A stretch of 64,000 nucleotides of DNA from Nocardia jinanensis. GTDB taxonomy: Bacteria; Actinomycetota; Actinomycetes; Mycobacteriales; Mycobacteriaceae. The notes under the pieces were generated by a model that searched no databases, was not told where the DNA came from, and worked only from the letters and a program-made list of their open reading frames with translations. Shown here one piece after another: positions 17,128 through 25,453 of the stretch; positions within the stretch are counted from its first letter, which is position 1, and each line of letters begins with the position of its first letter. Where the stretch lies: positions 558,001 through 622,000 of the forward strand of contig NZ_BMMH01000002.1 of assembly GCF_014645735.1 (NCBI RefSeq). The letters are read 5' to 3'. The position numbers and the translations under genes were made by a program.

Positions 17128-19329
17128 TCAGCTGCTCAGCACGGTCTCAGGACGCAGGTCCAGCCGGCGGAGGAGCTGGGCATTGAGTGCGACCACCACG
17201 GTCGACACCGACATCAGAATCGCGCCGACCTCCATGGGCAAGGTGATGTGCCACCGTGCCAGCACACCGGCGGCCAGGGGTACGGCGACGATGTTGTAGC
17301 CGGCCGCCCAGACCAGATTCTGGATCATCTTCCGGTAGGTGGCACGCGATAATTCGATCACCGAGAGCACCGCGCGTGGATCGTCACCGGCCAGGACGAC
17401 ACCCGCGGAGGCGATGGCCACATCCGTCCCGGCGCCGATCGCGATACCCACATCGGCCCGGGCCAGGGCCGGGGCGTCGTTGACACCGTCGCCGACCATC
17501 GCGACGGTACGACCCGCCGCCTGCAGCTGCCGGACCTTCGCGCCCTTGTCCGCGGGCAGCACCCCGGCGAACACCTCGTCGATCCCGAGTTCGGCGGCGA
17601 CCGACCGGGCGACGGGCTCGGCATCGCCGGTGATCATCGCGACATGAATACCGCGGGCGTGCAGAGCCGCGACCGCCTGCGCAGATTCGGGCCGGACGGC
17701 GTCGGCCGCCGCCAATGCGCCGACCACCGCACCGTCCCGGACGATATGCAGCACGGTCGATCCGGCAGCGGACCACTCGGCAGTTCCGGCGAGCGGCACG
17801 ATCCCGTATTCGGCGAGCAACCCGGGCCCGCCCACCCCGGCCGTCGCACCGGCCACCGTCGCGGTGACGCCGATCCCGTTGCGGGCGGTGAACCCGGTAG
17901 CGGCCGGAACGTCCAGGGACCGGCGCTCGGCCGCGGTGACGACGGCGCGCCCGAGCGGATGCTCACTATCGCCTTCGACCGCGGCGGCCAGTGCGAGTAC
18001 TTCGTTCTCGTCGAACCCCGCGGTACCGGTGACCGCCACGACAGCGGGGGCTCCCTCGGTCAGCGTGCCGGTCTTGTCGAACAGGACCGCGTCGACGGTG
18101 CGCATCGCCTCGAGCGCACGCCGATCGGTGATCAGCACCCCGGCCCGGGCGGCCCGCTCGGTGGCGAGCGAGACCACGAGCGGAATCGCGAGCCCGAGCG
18201 CATGCGGGCACGCGATGACGAGCACGGTGATGGTCCGGGTGACGGCGGATTCCGGTTGCCCCAGCAGCAGCCAGGTGAGCGCGGTCAGCGCGGCCGCGCC
18301 GGAGGCGAACCAGAACAACCAGCCCGCGGCCCGGTCGGCGAGCACCTGGGCCCGCGAGGAGGAGTTCTGCGCCTCGGCCACCAGCCGCTGGATCCCGGCC
18401 AGCGCGGTATCGGCACCCACCGCGGTGATCCGCACCCGCAGCGCGGAATCGGTGCTGACCGTGCCCGCGACCACCCGATCGCCCGGCTCCCGCCGCACCG
18501 CACGGGATTCCCCGGTGATCATGGACTCGTCCACATCGGCCGTACCGGATTCGACCGTGCCGTCCGCGGGAACCCGGCCGCCCGGTCGCACGATCACCAG
18601 ATCTCCCCGGATCAGATCACCGGCAGGGACCACCACGGTACCGGCCTCGCCCACTCGTTCGGCCTCATCGGGCAGCAGCGCCGCCAGCGAGTCCAAGGCG
18701 CTCGACGCCTGTCCGAGCGACCGCATCTCGAGCCAGTGCCCGAGCAGCATGATCACGATGAGCAGCGCCAGTTCCCACCAGAAATCGAGTTCGTGCGAGA
18801 CCAGTCCGAGCACCGCGCTCCACGAAGCCAGAAAGGCCACCGTGATGGCGAGCGCGATGAGCAGCATCATGCCGGGGCGCCGGGCCCGGATCTCCGATAC
18901 CGCACCGGTGAGGAACGGCCGGCCTCCCCAGACGTACATCACGGTGCCGAGTACGGGTGACACCCACGCCAGCGCGCCGGGCACGGTGTATCCGACCAAC
19001 TCGGCGAACATCGCGTCGGCTGCCACGACAGGTACGGCCAGGAGCAACATCCACCGGAACAACCGGCCGAACATCGCCGCGTGATCACCGTGCCCGCCGT
19101 CGTCACCGTGCCCGGCATGCCCGGCATGCCCGGCGTGGTCGTGGCCGGTGTGGTCGGTGTGGTCGCCGGAGGTGCCGTGCACACCGGAGGTGCCGTGTGC
19201 CTCGTGAATCCCGGTGTGACCGATTCCGTGCGGCGCTGCGGCAGCCTCCGCTCCGGCGGAGTGTGGCGTCCCGGGTGAGTCGGGAACGCCGCTGTGCCGG
19301 GCATGCTCGGATCCGTGTTCGGTCGCCAT
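17128..19329 (-). CDS. CopB-type copper-translocating P1B ATPase
   Basis: A 733-residue heavy-metal pump. The first 84 residues hold 18 His and no CxxC metal-binding domain, as in CopB-type (P1B-3) ATPases. Key motifs are TGES (272-275), CPH in the metal-binding transmembrane helix (374-376), the phosphorylation site DKTGT (418-422), HP (457-458) and GDGVNDAPAL. CPH rather than CPC is typical of Cu(II)/Cu(I) export pumps. Part of a leftward copper locus with DUF305 and DUF6153 genes upstream. A near-perfect copper-operator palindrome lies 10 bp before the start, where GTCGAGGT is the only ribosome-binding-like sequence. Confidence 0.95.
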   Translation of the reverse strand: MATEHGSEHARHSGVPDSPGTPHSAGAEAAAAPHGIGHTGIHEAHGTSGVHGTSGDHTDHTGHDHAGHAGHAGHGDDGGHGDHAAMFGRLFRWMLLLAVPVVAADAMFAELVGYTVPGALAWVSPVLGTVMYVWGGRPFLTGAVSEIRARRPGMMLLIALAITVAFLASWSAVLGLVSHELDFWWELALLIVIMLLGHWLEMRSLGQASSALDSLAALLPDEAERVGEAGTVVVPAGDLIRGDLVIVRPGGRVPADGTVESGTADVDESMITGESRAVRREPGDRVVAGTVSTDSALRVRITAVGADTALAGIQRLVAEAQNSSSRAQVLADRAAGWLFWFASGAAALTALTWLLLGQPESAVTRTITVLVIACPHALGLAIPLVVSLATERAARAGVLITDRRALEAMRTVDAVLFDKTGTLTEGAPAVVAVTGTAGFDENEVLALAAAVEGDSEHPLGRAVVTAAERRSLDVPAATGFTARNGIGVTATVAGATAGVGGPGLLAEYGIVPLAGTAEWSAAGSTVLHIVRDGAVVGALAAADAVRPESAQAVAALHARGIHVAMITGDAEPVARSVAAELGIDEVFAGVLPADKGAKVRQLQAAGRTVAMVGDGVNDAPALARADVGIAIGAGTDVAIASAGVVLAGDDPRAVLSVIELSRATYRKMIQNLVWAAGYNIVAVPLAAGVLARWHITLPMEVGAILMSVSTVVVALNAQLLRRLDLRPETVLSS

Positions 19330-19338
19330 ACCTCGACC

Positions 19339-19355
19339 ATACCCCTCTGGGGTAT
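19339..19355. promoter_or_regulatory. copper-type operator upstream of the P1B ATPase
   Basis: ATACCCC-TCT-GGGGTAT is a perfect 17-bp palindrome ending 10 bp from the ATPase start. It closely resembles the TACCC..GGGTA operators recognised by CsoR/RicR copper sensors in actinobacteria. No csoR gene lies in this window, so the sensor must be encoded elsewhere. It implies the ATPase has its own promoter within the locus. Confidence 0.7.
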
Positions 19356-19443
19356 ATGCGAATAGGCGATCCGACCCTTGCGAGCACTCGACCAGGAGAA
19401 CGGTCCGGCGTCCGCGTCGCCACGAACACCGGACCGCACACGG

Positions 19444-20067
19444 TCAGCCGTTCAGCATGTCCTGCATCTGCTGGATCTCGGCCTGCTGCGCATCGATGAT
19501 CCGCTGTGCCAGCGCCTCGGCATCCGGGTTGGCGCCCTCGGCCAGTTCGGTATCGGCCATCCGCACCGCGCCTTCGTGATGGGCGATCATCATGGTGAGC
19601 CACATCCGGTCGAATTCCGGACCCCGCGCCGCCTCGAGCTGCGCCATCTGCTCGTCGGTCATCATGCCCGGCATGGTTGCGTGACCCATTCCGGAGTGTT
19701 CGCCGCCCTCGGGCGTGGCGACACCCCAGGCTTGTAGCCATCCGGCCATGGTGGCGATCTCCGGGTCCTGCGCCCGCTGGATACGCGCGGCCAGATCGTT
19801 CACCTCCGGATCACTGGAATGTGACGGCACCAGCGCGGCCATCTCCACGGCTTGGCGATGATGCGGGATCATCTCCTGGGCGAAGCGGATATCGGCCTGA
19901 TTGTGGTTACCGGCCACCGATTCGGTCGCCGCGCCGGAGGCGACCGGCGACGTGGTCGCGGTATCGGTCGCCGGTGAGGTGTCCGGGTTGTCGTCCCCAC
20001 AGCCGGTCAGTACGACGGCAGCGGTGAGGACCGCGAACGCGATTCCGGCCACCGGTTTGCTGATCAT
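19444..20067 (-). CDS. DUF305 family lipoprotein
   Basis: A 207-residue exported lipoprotein. The signal peptide ends in a lipobox LTGC with acylated Cys23. The DUF305 domain follows with its two duplicated His motifs, EMIPHHRQAVEMA and MMIAHHEGAVRMA, plus Met/His-rich segments (GMGHATMPGMMTDE) that look copper-binding. DUF305 proteins often sit in copper-resistance loci, and the next gene is a copper ATPase. The start was chosen at the short signal peptide, with CCAGGAGCACTCC upstream as ribosome-binding site; a longer frame to 20130 is unlikely. Confidence 0.92.
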   Translation of the reverse strand: MISKPVAGIAFAVLTAAVVLTGCGDDNPDTSPATDTATTSPVASGAATESVAGNHNQADIRFAQEMIPHHRQAVEMAALVPSHSSDPEVNDLAARIQRAQDPEIATMAGWLQAWGVATPEGGEHSGMGHATMPGMMTDEQMAQLEAARGPEFDRMWLTMMIAHHEGAVRMADTELAEGANPDAEALAQRIIDAQQAEIQQMQDMLNG

Positions 20068-20149
20068 GGAGTGCTCCTGGGAGTTCGGGTGTGTTGCGTG
20101 CGACGAGGCAGCACCGCGACCCGGAGACACCGGGCCCGGCGGGCATCGA

Positions 20150-20650
20150 TCACAGCCGCAACACGCCCAGAACTGCCAGGCGCCGCGAGATCGGACCAGG
20201 CGGCGGGGGCCGGGCCGGCGCCGTCGGCCGGAATACCACCGTGCGGGTGGCGTCCGTCGTGAACAGGTATCGCCCCAGCGCCGCGACGATCAGCACCGAG
20301 GCCAGTGCCGCGACCAGGATCGCCGGGCACAGGTGCAACAACTCGTGACCCGAACCGTGACCGGCCGGAGCGTCGGCGGGCGGCACCGCCGAGATCGCAG
20401 CCGGCGACCGCGGACAGCACCGCGCCGTCTCGGCGTGCTCCTGTCCCCGATCCGAGACAGGCGCCGCCGACACGAGCGGATGGGAGCTGGAGACCGGACG
20501 GTGCGTGTCACCACCGTCTCGCGCGGGCAGGTGGTGCATCCCCGAGACGGCTATCGCCAGCACGACCGGTAACAACCAGCGCACCAGCGCGCCCGCCTGA
20601 CCGGAGTACACAACCCGAACCCAACACCGGGCCGCCGGACGAACCTCCAC
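20150..20650 (-). CDS. DUF6153-like membrane protein
   Basis: Up to 166 residues. A first transmembrane helix (WLLPVVLAIAVSGMHHL) is followed by a His/Cys-containing extracytoplasmic loop with a CC pair (TARCCPRSP) and a second helix starting HELLHLCPAILVAALAS. The GMHHL and HLC patterns match the DUF6153 family of small actinobacterial membrane proteins. It is upstream of the DUF305 lipoprotein and the copper ATPase, so it may help handle copper. The start is uncertain: GTG 20650 is the longest choice but lacks a ribosome-binding site, and GTG 20611 would keep both helices. Confidence 0.7.
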   Translation of the reverse strand: MEVRPAARCWVRVVYSGQAGALVRWLLPVVLAIAVSGMHHLPARDGGDTHRPVSSSHPLVSAAPVSDRGQEHAETARCCPRSPAAISAVPPADAPAGHGSGHELLHLCPAILVAALASVLIVAALGRYLFTTDATRTVVFRPTAPARPPPPGPISRRLAVLGVLRL

Positions 20651-20744
20651 CGCACACCGCTGCCGCAGGTAGATGGCGTCGACGGAGTGGACGATATGCT
20701 CCTCGATCTCGTCCGGGCGGCCGATCGGAAGAACTCGCCGGGAG

Positions 20745-21056
20745 TCAGCCCATGATGGCGTTCATGATCGTCCCCGCGCTGGTCGCCACCGCACCGCCGG
20801 CCATGGCGCCCGCGATCTGCTTGGGGGCCGTCAGCGCCCCACCGTTCCACTTCTCCCAGGCGAACTTGCCACCACCGAAGACGATCGAGGTGACACCGGA
20901 CAACAGGACGAACCAGGTGAGGTACCTGGTCATCTGAATGATCTTGTCCGACAGTGGGGGCGCTTCCGGGCTGGGATCGCCCAGCTGGGCGTATACGGCG
21001 TAGTGGTCGTGCAATGCCGGAAGGCTGTCGTGCAGTGCAGTGAGGATCGTGCTCAT
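20745..21056 (-). CDS. small two-helix membrane protein, unidentified
   Basis: A 103-residue protein with an N-terminal amphipathic/soluble stretch (MSTILTALHDSLPALHDHYA), then two hydrophobic helices at about 43-62 and 81-100 separated by KFAWEKWNGGALTAPKQ. GAGAGGGGC-like purine-rich sequence before the ATG gives it a good ribosome-binding site. The shape (two helices, Gly/Ala-rich second helix, charged short loop) recalls VirB2/TrbC-type pilin-like proteins of actinobacterial conjugative elements, but I do not recognise it with confidence and no transfer genes are near. Confidence 0.7.
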   Translation of the reverse strand: MSTILTALHDSLPALHDHYAVYAQLGDPSPEAPPLSDKIIQMTRYLTWFVLLSGVTSIVFGGGKFAWEKWNGGALTAPKQIAGAMAGGAVATSAGTIMNAIMG

Positions 21057-21414
21057 CTGGTCATGCCCCTCTCGGATGCCGGTATATGCGGTGGCGACGA
21101 ATGCCGATTCCGTAAAGCCGAACCCGACCGGTTATTGAAGCGCAAATGGGCGCGCAATGGGGCGAGACTCACCGAATTCATCTGGTCGGGCCGGTAAGAG
21201 GCGGCGTGTCGTGAGCGCGACACGCGCTGCGCGCGGTATCCAGCACTCGATCAGCATCCGGATCAGCGCGCCGAACGGGGCCCGCGCACCGACATCACCG
21301 ATCCATCACAACACGGCCTCGACACGCCCGCCGCGCGGCGTGCTCCCGCGCTAGCATCGGGCTGCTCCACTGTTTCAGCACCAACGAAACCGATCACTCA
21401 CCTGGGAGGTTTAC
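21057..21414. other. intergenic region, 358 bp
   Basis: Divergent gap between the small membrane protein and the secreted protein. I see no coding frame with a start, ribosome-binding site and protein-like composition. The part just before 21415 contains TAGCAT (21352-21357), a possible -10 box for the secreted protein, and CTGGGAGGTTTAC, its ribosome-binding site. Confidence 0.4.
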
Positions 21415-21801
21415 GTGGGAACACGAACAGCACGGCGCATCTCGGTCGCGGTCGCCGGTCTCGCCGGCCTCGCGGCACCCGCTATCGCCCTGGCTCCCGC
21501 GACGGCCCTGGCCGCTCCGGGGACACAATCGCCGTTCGGGCTCTTCCTGCACTTCGGTCCGTACCGGAATGCTCCGGAGCCGGGTGTGGCCACTCCGCAG
21601 ACGGACCCGCGGGGCGCCGGCTGGGATATCCCGGGCACGGATCGTGCGGAGACTCTGGAGGGTGATTCGAGCACGCCGGGCGCGACCGGCAGCAGCGTGG
21701 GGCCGCACCCTCGCGACGACGAAGCCGCACCCGGAGAATCCGGCGCCACCCCGCCCGAGGCAGCAGAATCCGGCTCGCAACCGATCCATTCACACGGCTA
21801 G
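21415..21801 (+). CDS. secreted hypothetical protein
   Basis: A 128-residue protein. Residues 1-34 form a Sec signal peptide (RTARRISVAVAGLAGLAAPA... ending ALAAP). The mature part begins GTQSPFGLFLHFGPY and becomes a low-complexity Gly/Pro/Glu/Ser-rich acidic tail ending HSHG. No catalytic motif or known domain is visible. GTG start with GGGAGG upstream. It stands alone and is convergent with the acyl carrier protein gene. Confidence 0.75.
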   Translation: MGTRTARRISVAVAGLAGLAAPAIALAPATALAAPGTQSPFGLFLHFGPYRNAPEPGVATPQTDPRGAGWDIPGTDRAETLEGDSSTPGATGSSVGPHPRDDEAAPGESGATPPEAAESGSQPIHSHG

Positions 21802-21874
21802 CGGATTGTCATGTCCGCCGCATCGGGCGCGGAGCGCGTAATCCGGCCGCGCCGAACGGGGGCCGGGGCGCCCG

Positions 21875-22126
21875 TCAGGGTGCGGCGGCGATACGCACAC
21901 CCAGCACATCCATGAGCTCGGCGAACGTCCGGGCCGCGGCGACCCGCCGCTCTGGCAGCTCGAGCCCGTATTCCTTCTCGACCAGCACGATGATCGACAG
22001 GACGGTCAGCGAATCCACCTCCAGGTCGTCCAGGGTGGCTCCGGGCGGGATATCGTCGAATTCCAGATCGCAATGGGTGCGCAGGAATTCCGCGACGTAA
22101 TCCCGGATCGGGAGGGTATCGGGCAC
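21875..22126 (-). CDS. acyl carrier protein
   Basis: An 83-residue carrier protein of normal ACP length. The phosphopantetheine attachment Ser is in LEVDSLTVLSIIV, and the four-helix ACP pattern is clear (IRDYVAEFLRT, FDDIPPGATLDDL, VEKEYGLELPE, TFAELMDVLG). The GTG start at 22126 follows GGAAGGG eight bases upstream and leaves a normal N-terminus; a longer frame to 22270 adds non-homologous residues. It lies 161 bp downstream of the alcohol dehydrogenase on the same strand. No ketosynthase or adenylation gene is adjacent, so it serves enzymes elsewhere. Confidence 0.9.
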   Translation of the reverse strand: MPDTLPIRDYVAEFLRTHCDLEFDDIPPGATLDDLEVDSLTVLSIIVLVEKEYGLELPERRVAAARTFAELMDVLGVRIAAAP

Positions 22127-22287
22127 GGCGATCGCCCTTCCTGCACTGTCGGAGAACCGGCACACCGAGCGAACGGCGTTGTCCGCCCGGCTCTCTGCAG
22201 AATGGACCCCGGATACGACATCGGGATGTTCGGTATCCGAACGGATTTCGTCGCGAAAGTGTACGGACATCGAACAGAACCAGGCCG

Positions 22288-23376
22288 CTACCAGATGAGC
22301 ACCGGTTTGATCACCGACCCCGCATGCTGTTCGGCGAGCGCCGTCTCGATCTCGGTGTAGGGGAAGCGCGTCACCAACCGATCCACCGGCAGCAGACCGC
22401 GGGTGTGCAGGTCGAGCAGATGCGGGATGAATGTGGACGGCTCCGCGTCACCTTCCAGGCAGCCACGAACTGTTTTGCCACTCAGCACCAGATCGCGCAC
22501 ATCGATCTCCGGGACACCCCCGCCGAGCCCGACCACGACGACCGTGGCGCCGGTGCCCAGTGCCGCGAAGGCACCGGCGAGGACCTTCGGCGAACCGGTG
22601 GTGTCCAGCGCGTGCGTCGCGCCGCCGCCGGTGATCTCACCGATGGCGGCGCCCGTATCGATCTCGGCGGGATCGAGCACCTCGTCGGCGCCCAGTTCCT
22701 GGGCCAGCTTCCGGCGCGCCGCGGCGGTTTCCACCACGATCGTCCGGACCCCGGGCACGGTGCGGGCGGCCAGCAGTGCCGCCGATCCCACCGCGCCGGC
22801 GCCGTAGATCGCCAGCCAGGCCCCGGATTCCGGCCGCAACGCGTTCAGTACCGCCCCCGCACCGGTCTGGAAGCCGCAGCCGAACGAGGCGGCGACGGCC
22901 AGATCGGCCGCCGGATCCACGACGACCGTATTATCCGCGGTGGCAAGTGCGTAGCCGGCGAAACTGGACTGCCCGAAGAAGCCGTCCCGCACCGGCAGGC
23001 CCGCGACGGTGACCCGCGCGGATCTATCGGGCCGCCGGCCGAAATGGTTGAGCGCCGTCGAGTTCCGGCAGTAGGCCGGCCGCCCGGCCGCGCAATTCGG
23101 GCAGGCCCCGCAGTGCCGGAAGGTCAGCACCACATGGTCGCCGGGCGCGACCGAGGTCACCGCCGCGCCGACCGATTCGACGACCCCGGCACCTTCGTGG
23201 CCCAGCAGGACCGGCCGGTCCGGCTTGCCCAGAACCCGATTGACCAGGTCGGTGTGACAGATACCGGCCGCGACGATGCGGACCAGGATCTCGTTGTCGC
23301 GTGGCTCGTCGAGGTCCACCGTTTCCACCGAGAACGGCGCCGCCGGATCGCGGGACAGGACCGCCGTAGTCTGCAT
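22288..23376 (-). CDS. zinc-dependent alcohol dehydrogenase (AdhD/class III-like)
   Basis: A 362-residue medium-chain dehydrogenase. Catalytic zinc ligands are Cys in AAGICHTDL, His-Glu in GHEGAGVVESVG and a later Cys in FGCGFQTGAG. The structural zinc lobe has four Cys (CGACPNC...YC). The NAD motif is YGAGAVGSAALLAA. Related enzymes oxidise aryl or primary alcohols (NDMA-dependent and MycADH/AdhD types). It begins 2 bp after the DUF4334 gene stops, so both are one transcription unit, probably under the divergent TetR. The start MQTTAVLSRDP fits the family. Confidence 0.93.
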   Translation of the reverse strand: MQTTAVLSRDPAAPFSVETVDLDEPRDNEILVRIVAAGICHTDLVNRVLGKPDRPVLLGHEGAGVVESVGAAVTSVAPGDHVVLTFRHCGACPNCAAGRPAYCRNSTALNHFGRRPDRSARVTVAGLPVRDGFFGQSSFAGYALATADNTVVVDPAADLAVAASFGCGFQTGAGAVLNALRPESGAWLAIYGAGAVGSAALLAARTVPGVRTIVVETAAARRKLAQELGADEVLDPAEIDTGAAIGEITGGGATHALDTTGSPKVLAGAFAALGTGATVVVVGLGGGVPEIDVRDLVLSGKTVRGCLEGDAEPSTFIPHLLDLHTRGLLPVDRLVTRFPYTEIETALAEQHAGSVIKPVLIW

Positions 23377-23378
23377 CG

Positions 23379-23846
23379 CTACGCCCGTTCCAGCAGGAAG
23401 TAGAAGTACTGGCCGTCGGCGAGCACCAATTCCGGACGACCGTTCATGATGCCCATCAGGGTGGTGTCGTCGAGCCATTTGAAGTGGTCGAATACGGCGC
23501 GCCCGTCGTAGACCATGGTGGCGGTGACCTCACCGCGGAACTCGATGTTCCACAGTGTCGCCTCACCCTGCCCCAATTCGACGTTGGAGAACAGAGTGCC
23601 GTCCTCGGCGCGGCAGATGAGCGGTTTCGCGTCGCCGAGGGAATGGAAGGTCTTGCCGTACCAGCGGCTCTTGGACAGGGCCCGGCACAACGGGTGACCG
23701 GTCTGGAACGCATCGCCCCGCCACTGGCCCAGGATCTCCTCGGCGCGGGCGGGCCGCAGCCGGGCCCACAGATCGTCGAGTTCCCCCACCGAAACGCCCT
23801 CGGCCTGCTCCCGCAACTGCTGCCACCGTGGTTTGTCCGCGCTCAT
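23379..23846 (-). CDS. DUF4334 (GXWXG) family protein
   Basis: A 155-residue protein with the two parts of the family: the GXWXG motif in EEILGQWRGDAFQTGHP and the DUF4334 part (LSKSRWYGKTF, FRGEVTATMVYDGRAVFDHF, ADGQYFYFLLER). The fold is probably a lipocalin-like barrel that could bind a small ligand. The start MSADKPRWQQL was chosen because homology starts there; a longer upstream frame would run through the operators. First gene of the unit with the alcohol dehydrogenase, divergent from a TetR, so likely induced by the alcohol or aldehyde substrate. Confidence 0.88.
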   Translation of the reverse strand: MSADKPRWQQLREQAEGVSVGELDDLWARLRPARAEEILGQWRGDAFQTGHPLCRALSKSRWYGKTFHSLGDAKPLICRAEDGTLFSNVELGQGEATLWNIEFRGEVTATMVYDGRAVFDHFKWLDDTTLMGIMNGRPELVLADGQYFYFLLERA

Positions 23847-23870
23847 AGTTGTCCCATCGACTGGATTCGG

Positions 23871-23919
23871 CGAACCATCTGGTTCGGCAACGACCATAGT
23901 TCCGAACCATCCGGTTCGG
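23871..23919. promoter_or_regulatory. two operators between DUF4334/ADH unit and TetR
   Basis: CGAACC-ATCT-GGTTCG (23871-23886) and CCGAACC-ATCC-GGTTCGG (23902-23919) are two inverted repeats with the same core, centres 32 bp apart (about three helical turns). They fill the 91-bp divergent gap, 25 bp from the DUF4334 start and 19 bp from the TetR start. Likely bound cooperatively by the TetR at 23938. Confidence 0.75.
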
Positions 23920-23937
23920 CAAGATAGGATTCGCGAT

Positions 23938-24567
23938 ATGCGCGCGGCAGGCCAGGCAACCCGGGACCGGATCCTCGCGGCCGCCAAAGCGGAATTCGCC
24001 GAATACGGTGTCGCCGGCGCCCGGATCAATCGCATCGCCACGGCGGCACAGGCCAGCAAGGACCGGCTCTACGCCTACTTCCCCGGGAAATACGAGCTCT
24101 ACGCCGCGGTCACCGAGCAGTGGACCCGGGAGACCACAGCCGAGACCGCGTTGCGCGCCGAGGATCTACCCGGCTACGTCGGCCGGCTCTTCGACCATTT
24201 CCTGGCACATCCGGAAAACGCCCGGCTACAGGCCTGGGCCGATCTGGAGCCCGCCGACGAACGGATCGAACAGGTACTGCGCCGCACTGTCGACCCCAAA
24301 CTCGCCGAAATCCGCCGCGGCCAGCGCGAGACCCTGGTCACCGCGGATATCGGCGCACCGATGCTGTTGCGCATGCTCACCGAACTGGCCCGCACCACCG
24401 CCGTACACGCGGGCCCCGGACCGGCCGAGCGGATCCGAGCACAGCGGTCCGCCGTAGTACTCGCCGCGCACCGCCTGGTCGCAATACCGGCGGACCTACC
24501 GGACCGCACCACCGCGGGCGCTCATACGGGCGCGGCCGGGCCGCCACCCGCCGGGGCGTCACCGTAG
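23938..24567 (+). CDS. TetR family transcriptional regulator
   Basis: A 209-residue TetR protein. The helix-turn-helix region is YGVAGARINRIATAAQASKD then RLYAYFPGKYELYAAV. ATG 23938 begins MRAAGQATRDRILAAAKAEF, the normal N-terminal helix, and lies just after the second operator. It is divergent from the DUF4334-alcohol dehydrogenase unit and presumably represses that unit and itself. The last ~45 bp overlap the convergent TetR gene. The final residues (TTAGAHTGAAGPPPAGASP) are low complexity. Confidence 0.9.
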   Translation: MRAAGQATRDRILAAAKAEFAEYGVAGARINRIATAAQASKDRLYAYFPGKYELYAAVTEQWTRETTAETALRAEDLPGYVGRLFDHFLAHPENARLQAWADLEPADERIEQVLRRTVDPKLAEIRRGQRETLVTADIGAPMLLRMLTELARTTAVHAGPGPAERIRAQRSAVVLAAHRLVAIPADLPDRTTAGAHTGAAGPPPAGASP

Positions 24568-25187
24568 ACGACCAGCCAGATCGACCGGCCCAGCGCGGCC
24601 GCCAGTTCCGCGTCACTTATCCCGGTGTGCACCGCGAACGCGGTAGTGATAGAGCGCTCCACCATGGCAGCCAGGACCAGCGCGGTCGCCGCGGGCTCCA
24701 GCTCCGGCGCGACCCGGCCGGCCGCCCGGTCGGCTTCCAGGCGGATCCGCACCAGGTTCACGAAGGTGGCCACCCGCGCCCGCCAGTAGGCGCCCACATC
24801 ACGGTCGTAAGCGGCGACCTCGCTCAGAGCCAGTAGCAGGTAGCGGTGCCGCCGGAACCCGGTGATCATCGCGCTCATCGCCTGCCGTACCCCGGCTTCC
24901 CGGTCGGTGTGCTCGGCGCCCCACCACCGCTCGGCGGCCTCGAACAGATCTGCCGTGGCCAGATCCGCCGTCCGGATCAGCAGCTGGCTCTTGTCCGGGA
25001 AATACCGGTAGAAGGTGGACCGGGCCATCTGCGCGGTGGCGGCGATCTTCTGTACCGCGACCTCGGTGAACGGAGTCCCGTCGGCCAGCAGGTCCTCGAC
25101 GGCGCGCAGGACCCGCTGCTCGAATTCGGCCCGGCGGTCCTCGTCCGGTTTCCGGGCGGACCGCGGGGTCCGGGTCAGCGAGGGCAT
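24522..25187 (-). CDS. TetR family transcriptional regulator
   Basis: A 221-residue TetR protein with helix-turn-helix FTEVAVQKIAATAQMARSTF followed by YRYFPDKSQLL. The C-terminal domain (AMSAMITGFRRHRYLLLALS) resembles TetR proteins next to steroid or aromatic catabolic genes. The start MPSLTRTPRSARKPDEDRRA is preferred; longer upstream starts are possible but cross the intergenic region. It is divergent from the FAD oxidoreductase pair, and a perfect 17-bp palindrome (25413-25429) sits at that gene's start, making it the probable target. Confidence 0.9.
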   Translation of the reverse strand: MPSLTRTPRSARKPDEDRRAEFEQRVLRAVEDLLADGTPFTEVAVQKIAATAQMARSTFYRYFPDKSQLLIRTADLATADLFEAAERWWGAEHTDREAGVRQAMSAMITGFRRHRYLLLALSEVAAYDRDVGAYWRARVATFVNLVRIRLEADRAAGRVAPELEPAATALVLAAMVERSITTAFAVHTGISDAELAAALGRSIWLVVYGDAPAGGGPAAPV

Positions 25188-25412
25188 CCCACGCCCGCCG
25201 GATCGCTCGTGCGGTGCAGTGGATATGGGCTCTCGAGGTGCATGGGGCCATTGTGCCCCCGTCGCGCGCTCCGCCGATGGCCGCGGCGCCGCGATCGGCT
25301 TCGCGCCGACGGATACGAGACCGATCAGCCGGTCCGTCGCAATCCACGGAAAACTGTGCGGGACAGTGCCGCTCATACGGTTGACAATCCGAGCCGAGGA
25401 CCGCACCATCAA

Positions 25413-25429
25413 TCGGACATAGTGTCCGA
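25413..25429. promoter_or_regulatory. operator before the FAD oxidoreductase genes
   Basis: TCGGACA-TAG-TGTCCGA is a perfect inverted repeat with 7-bp arms, 24 bp before the preferred start at 25454. A perfect TTGACA (25381-25386) lies upstream and could be a -35 box. The divergent TetR (24522-25187) is the likely binder. Confidence 0.7.
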
Positions 25430-25453
25430 GACTCGATGACCGAGGCGGTACCC

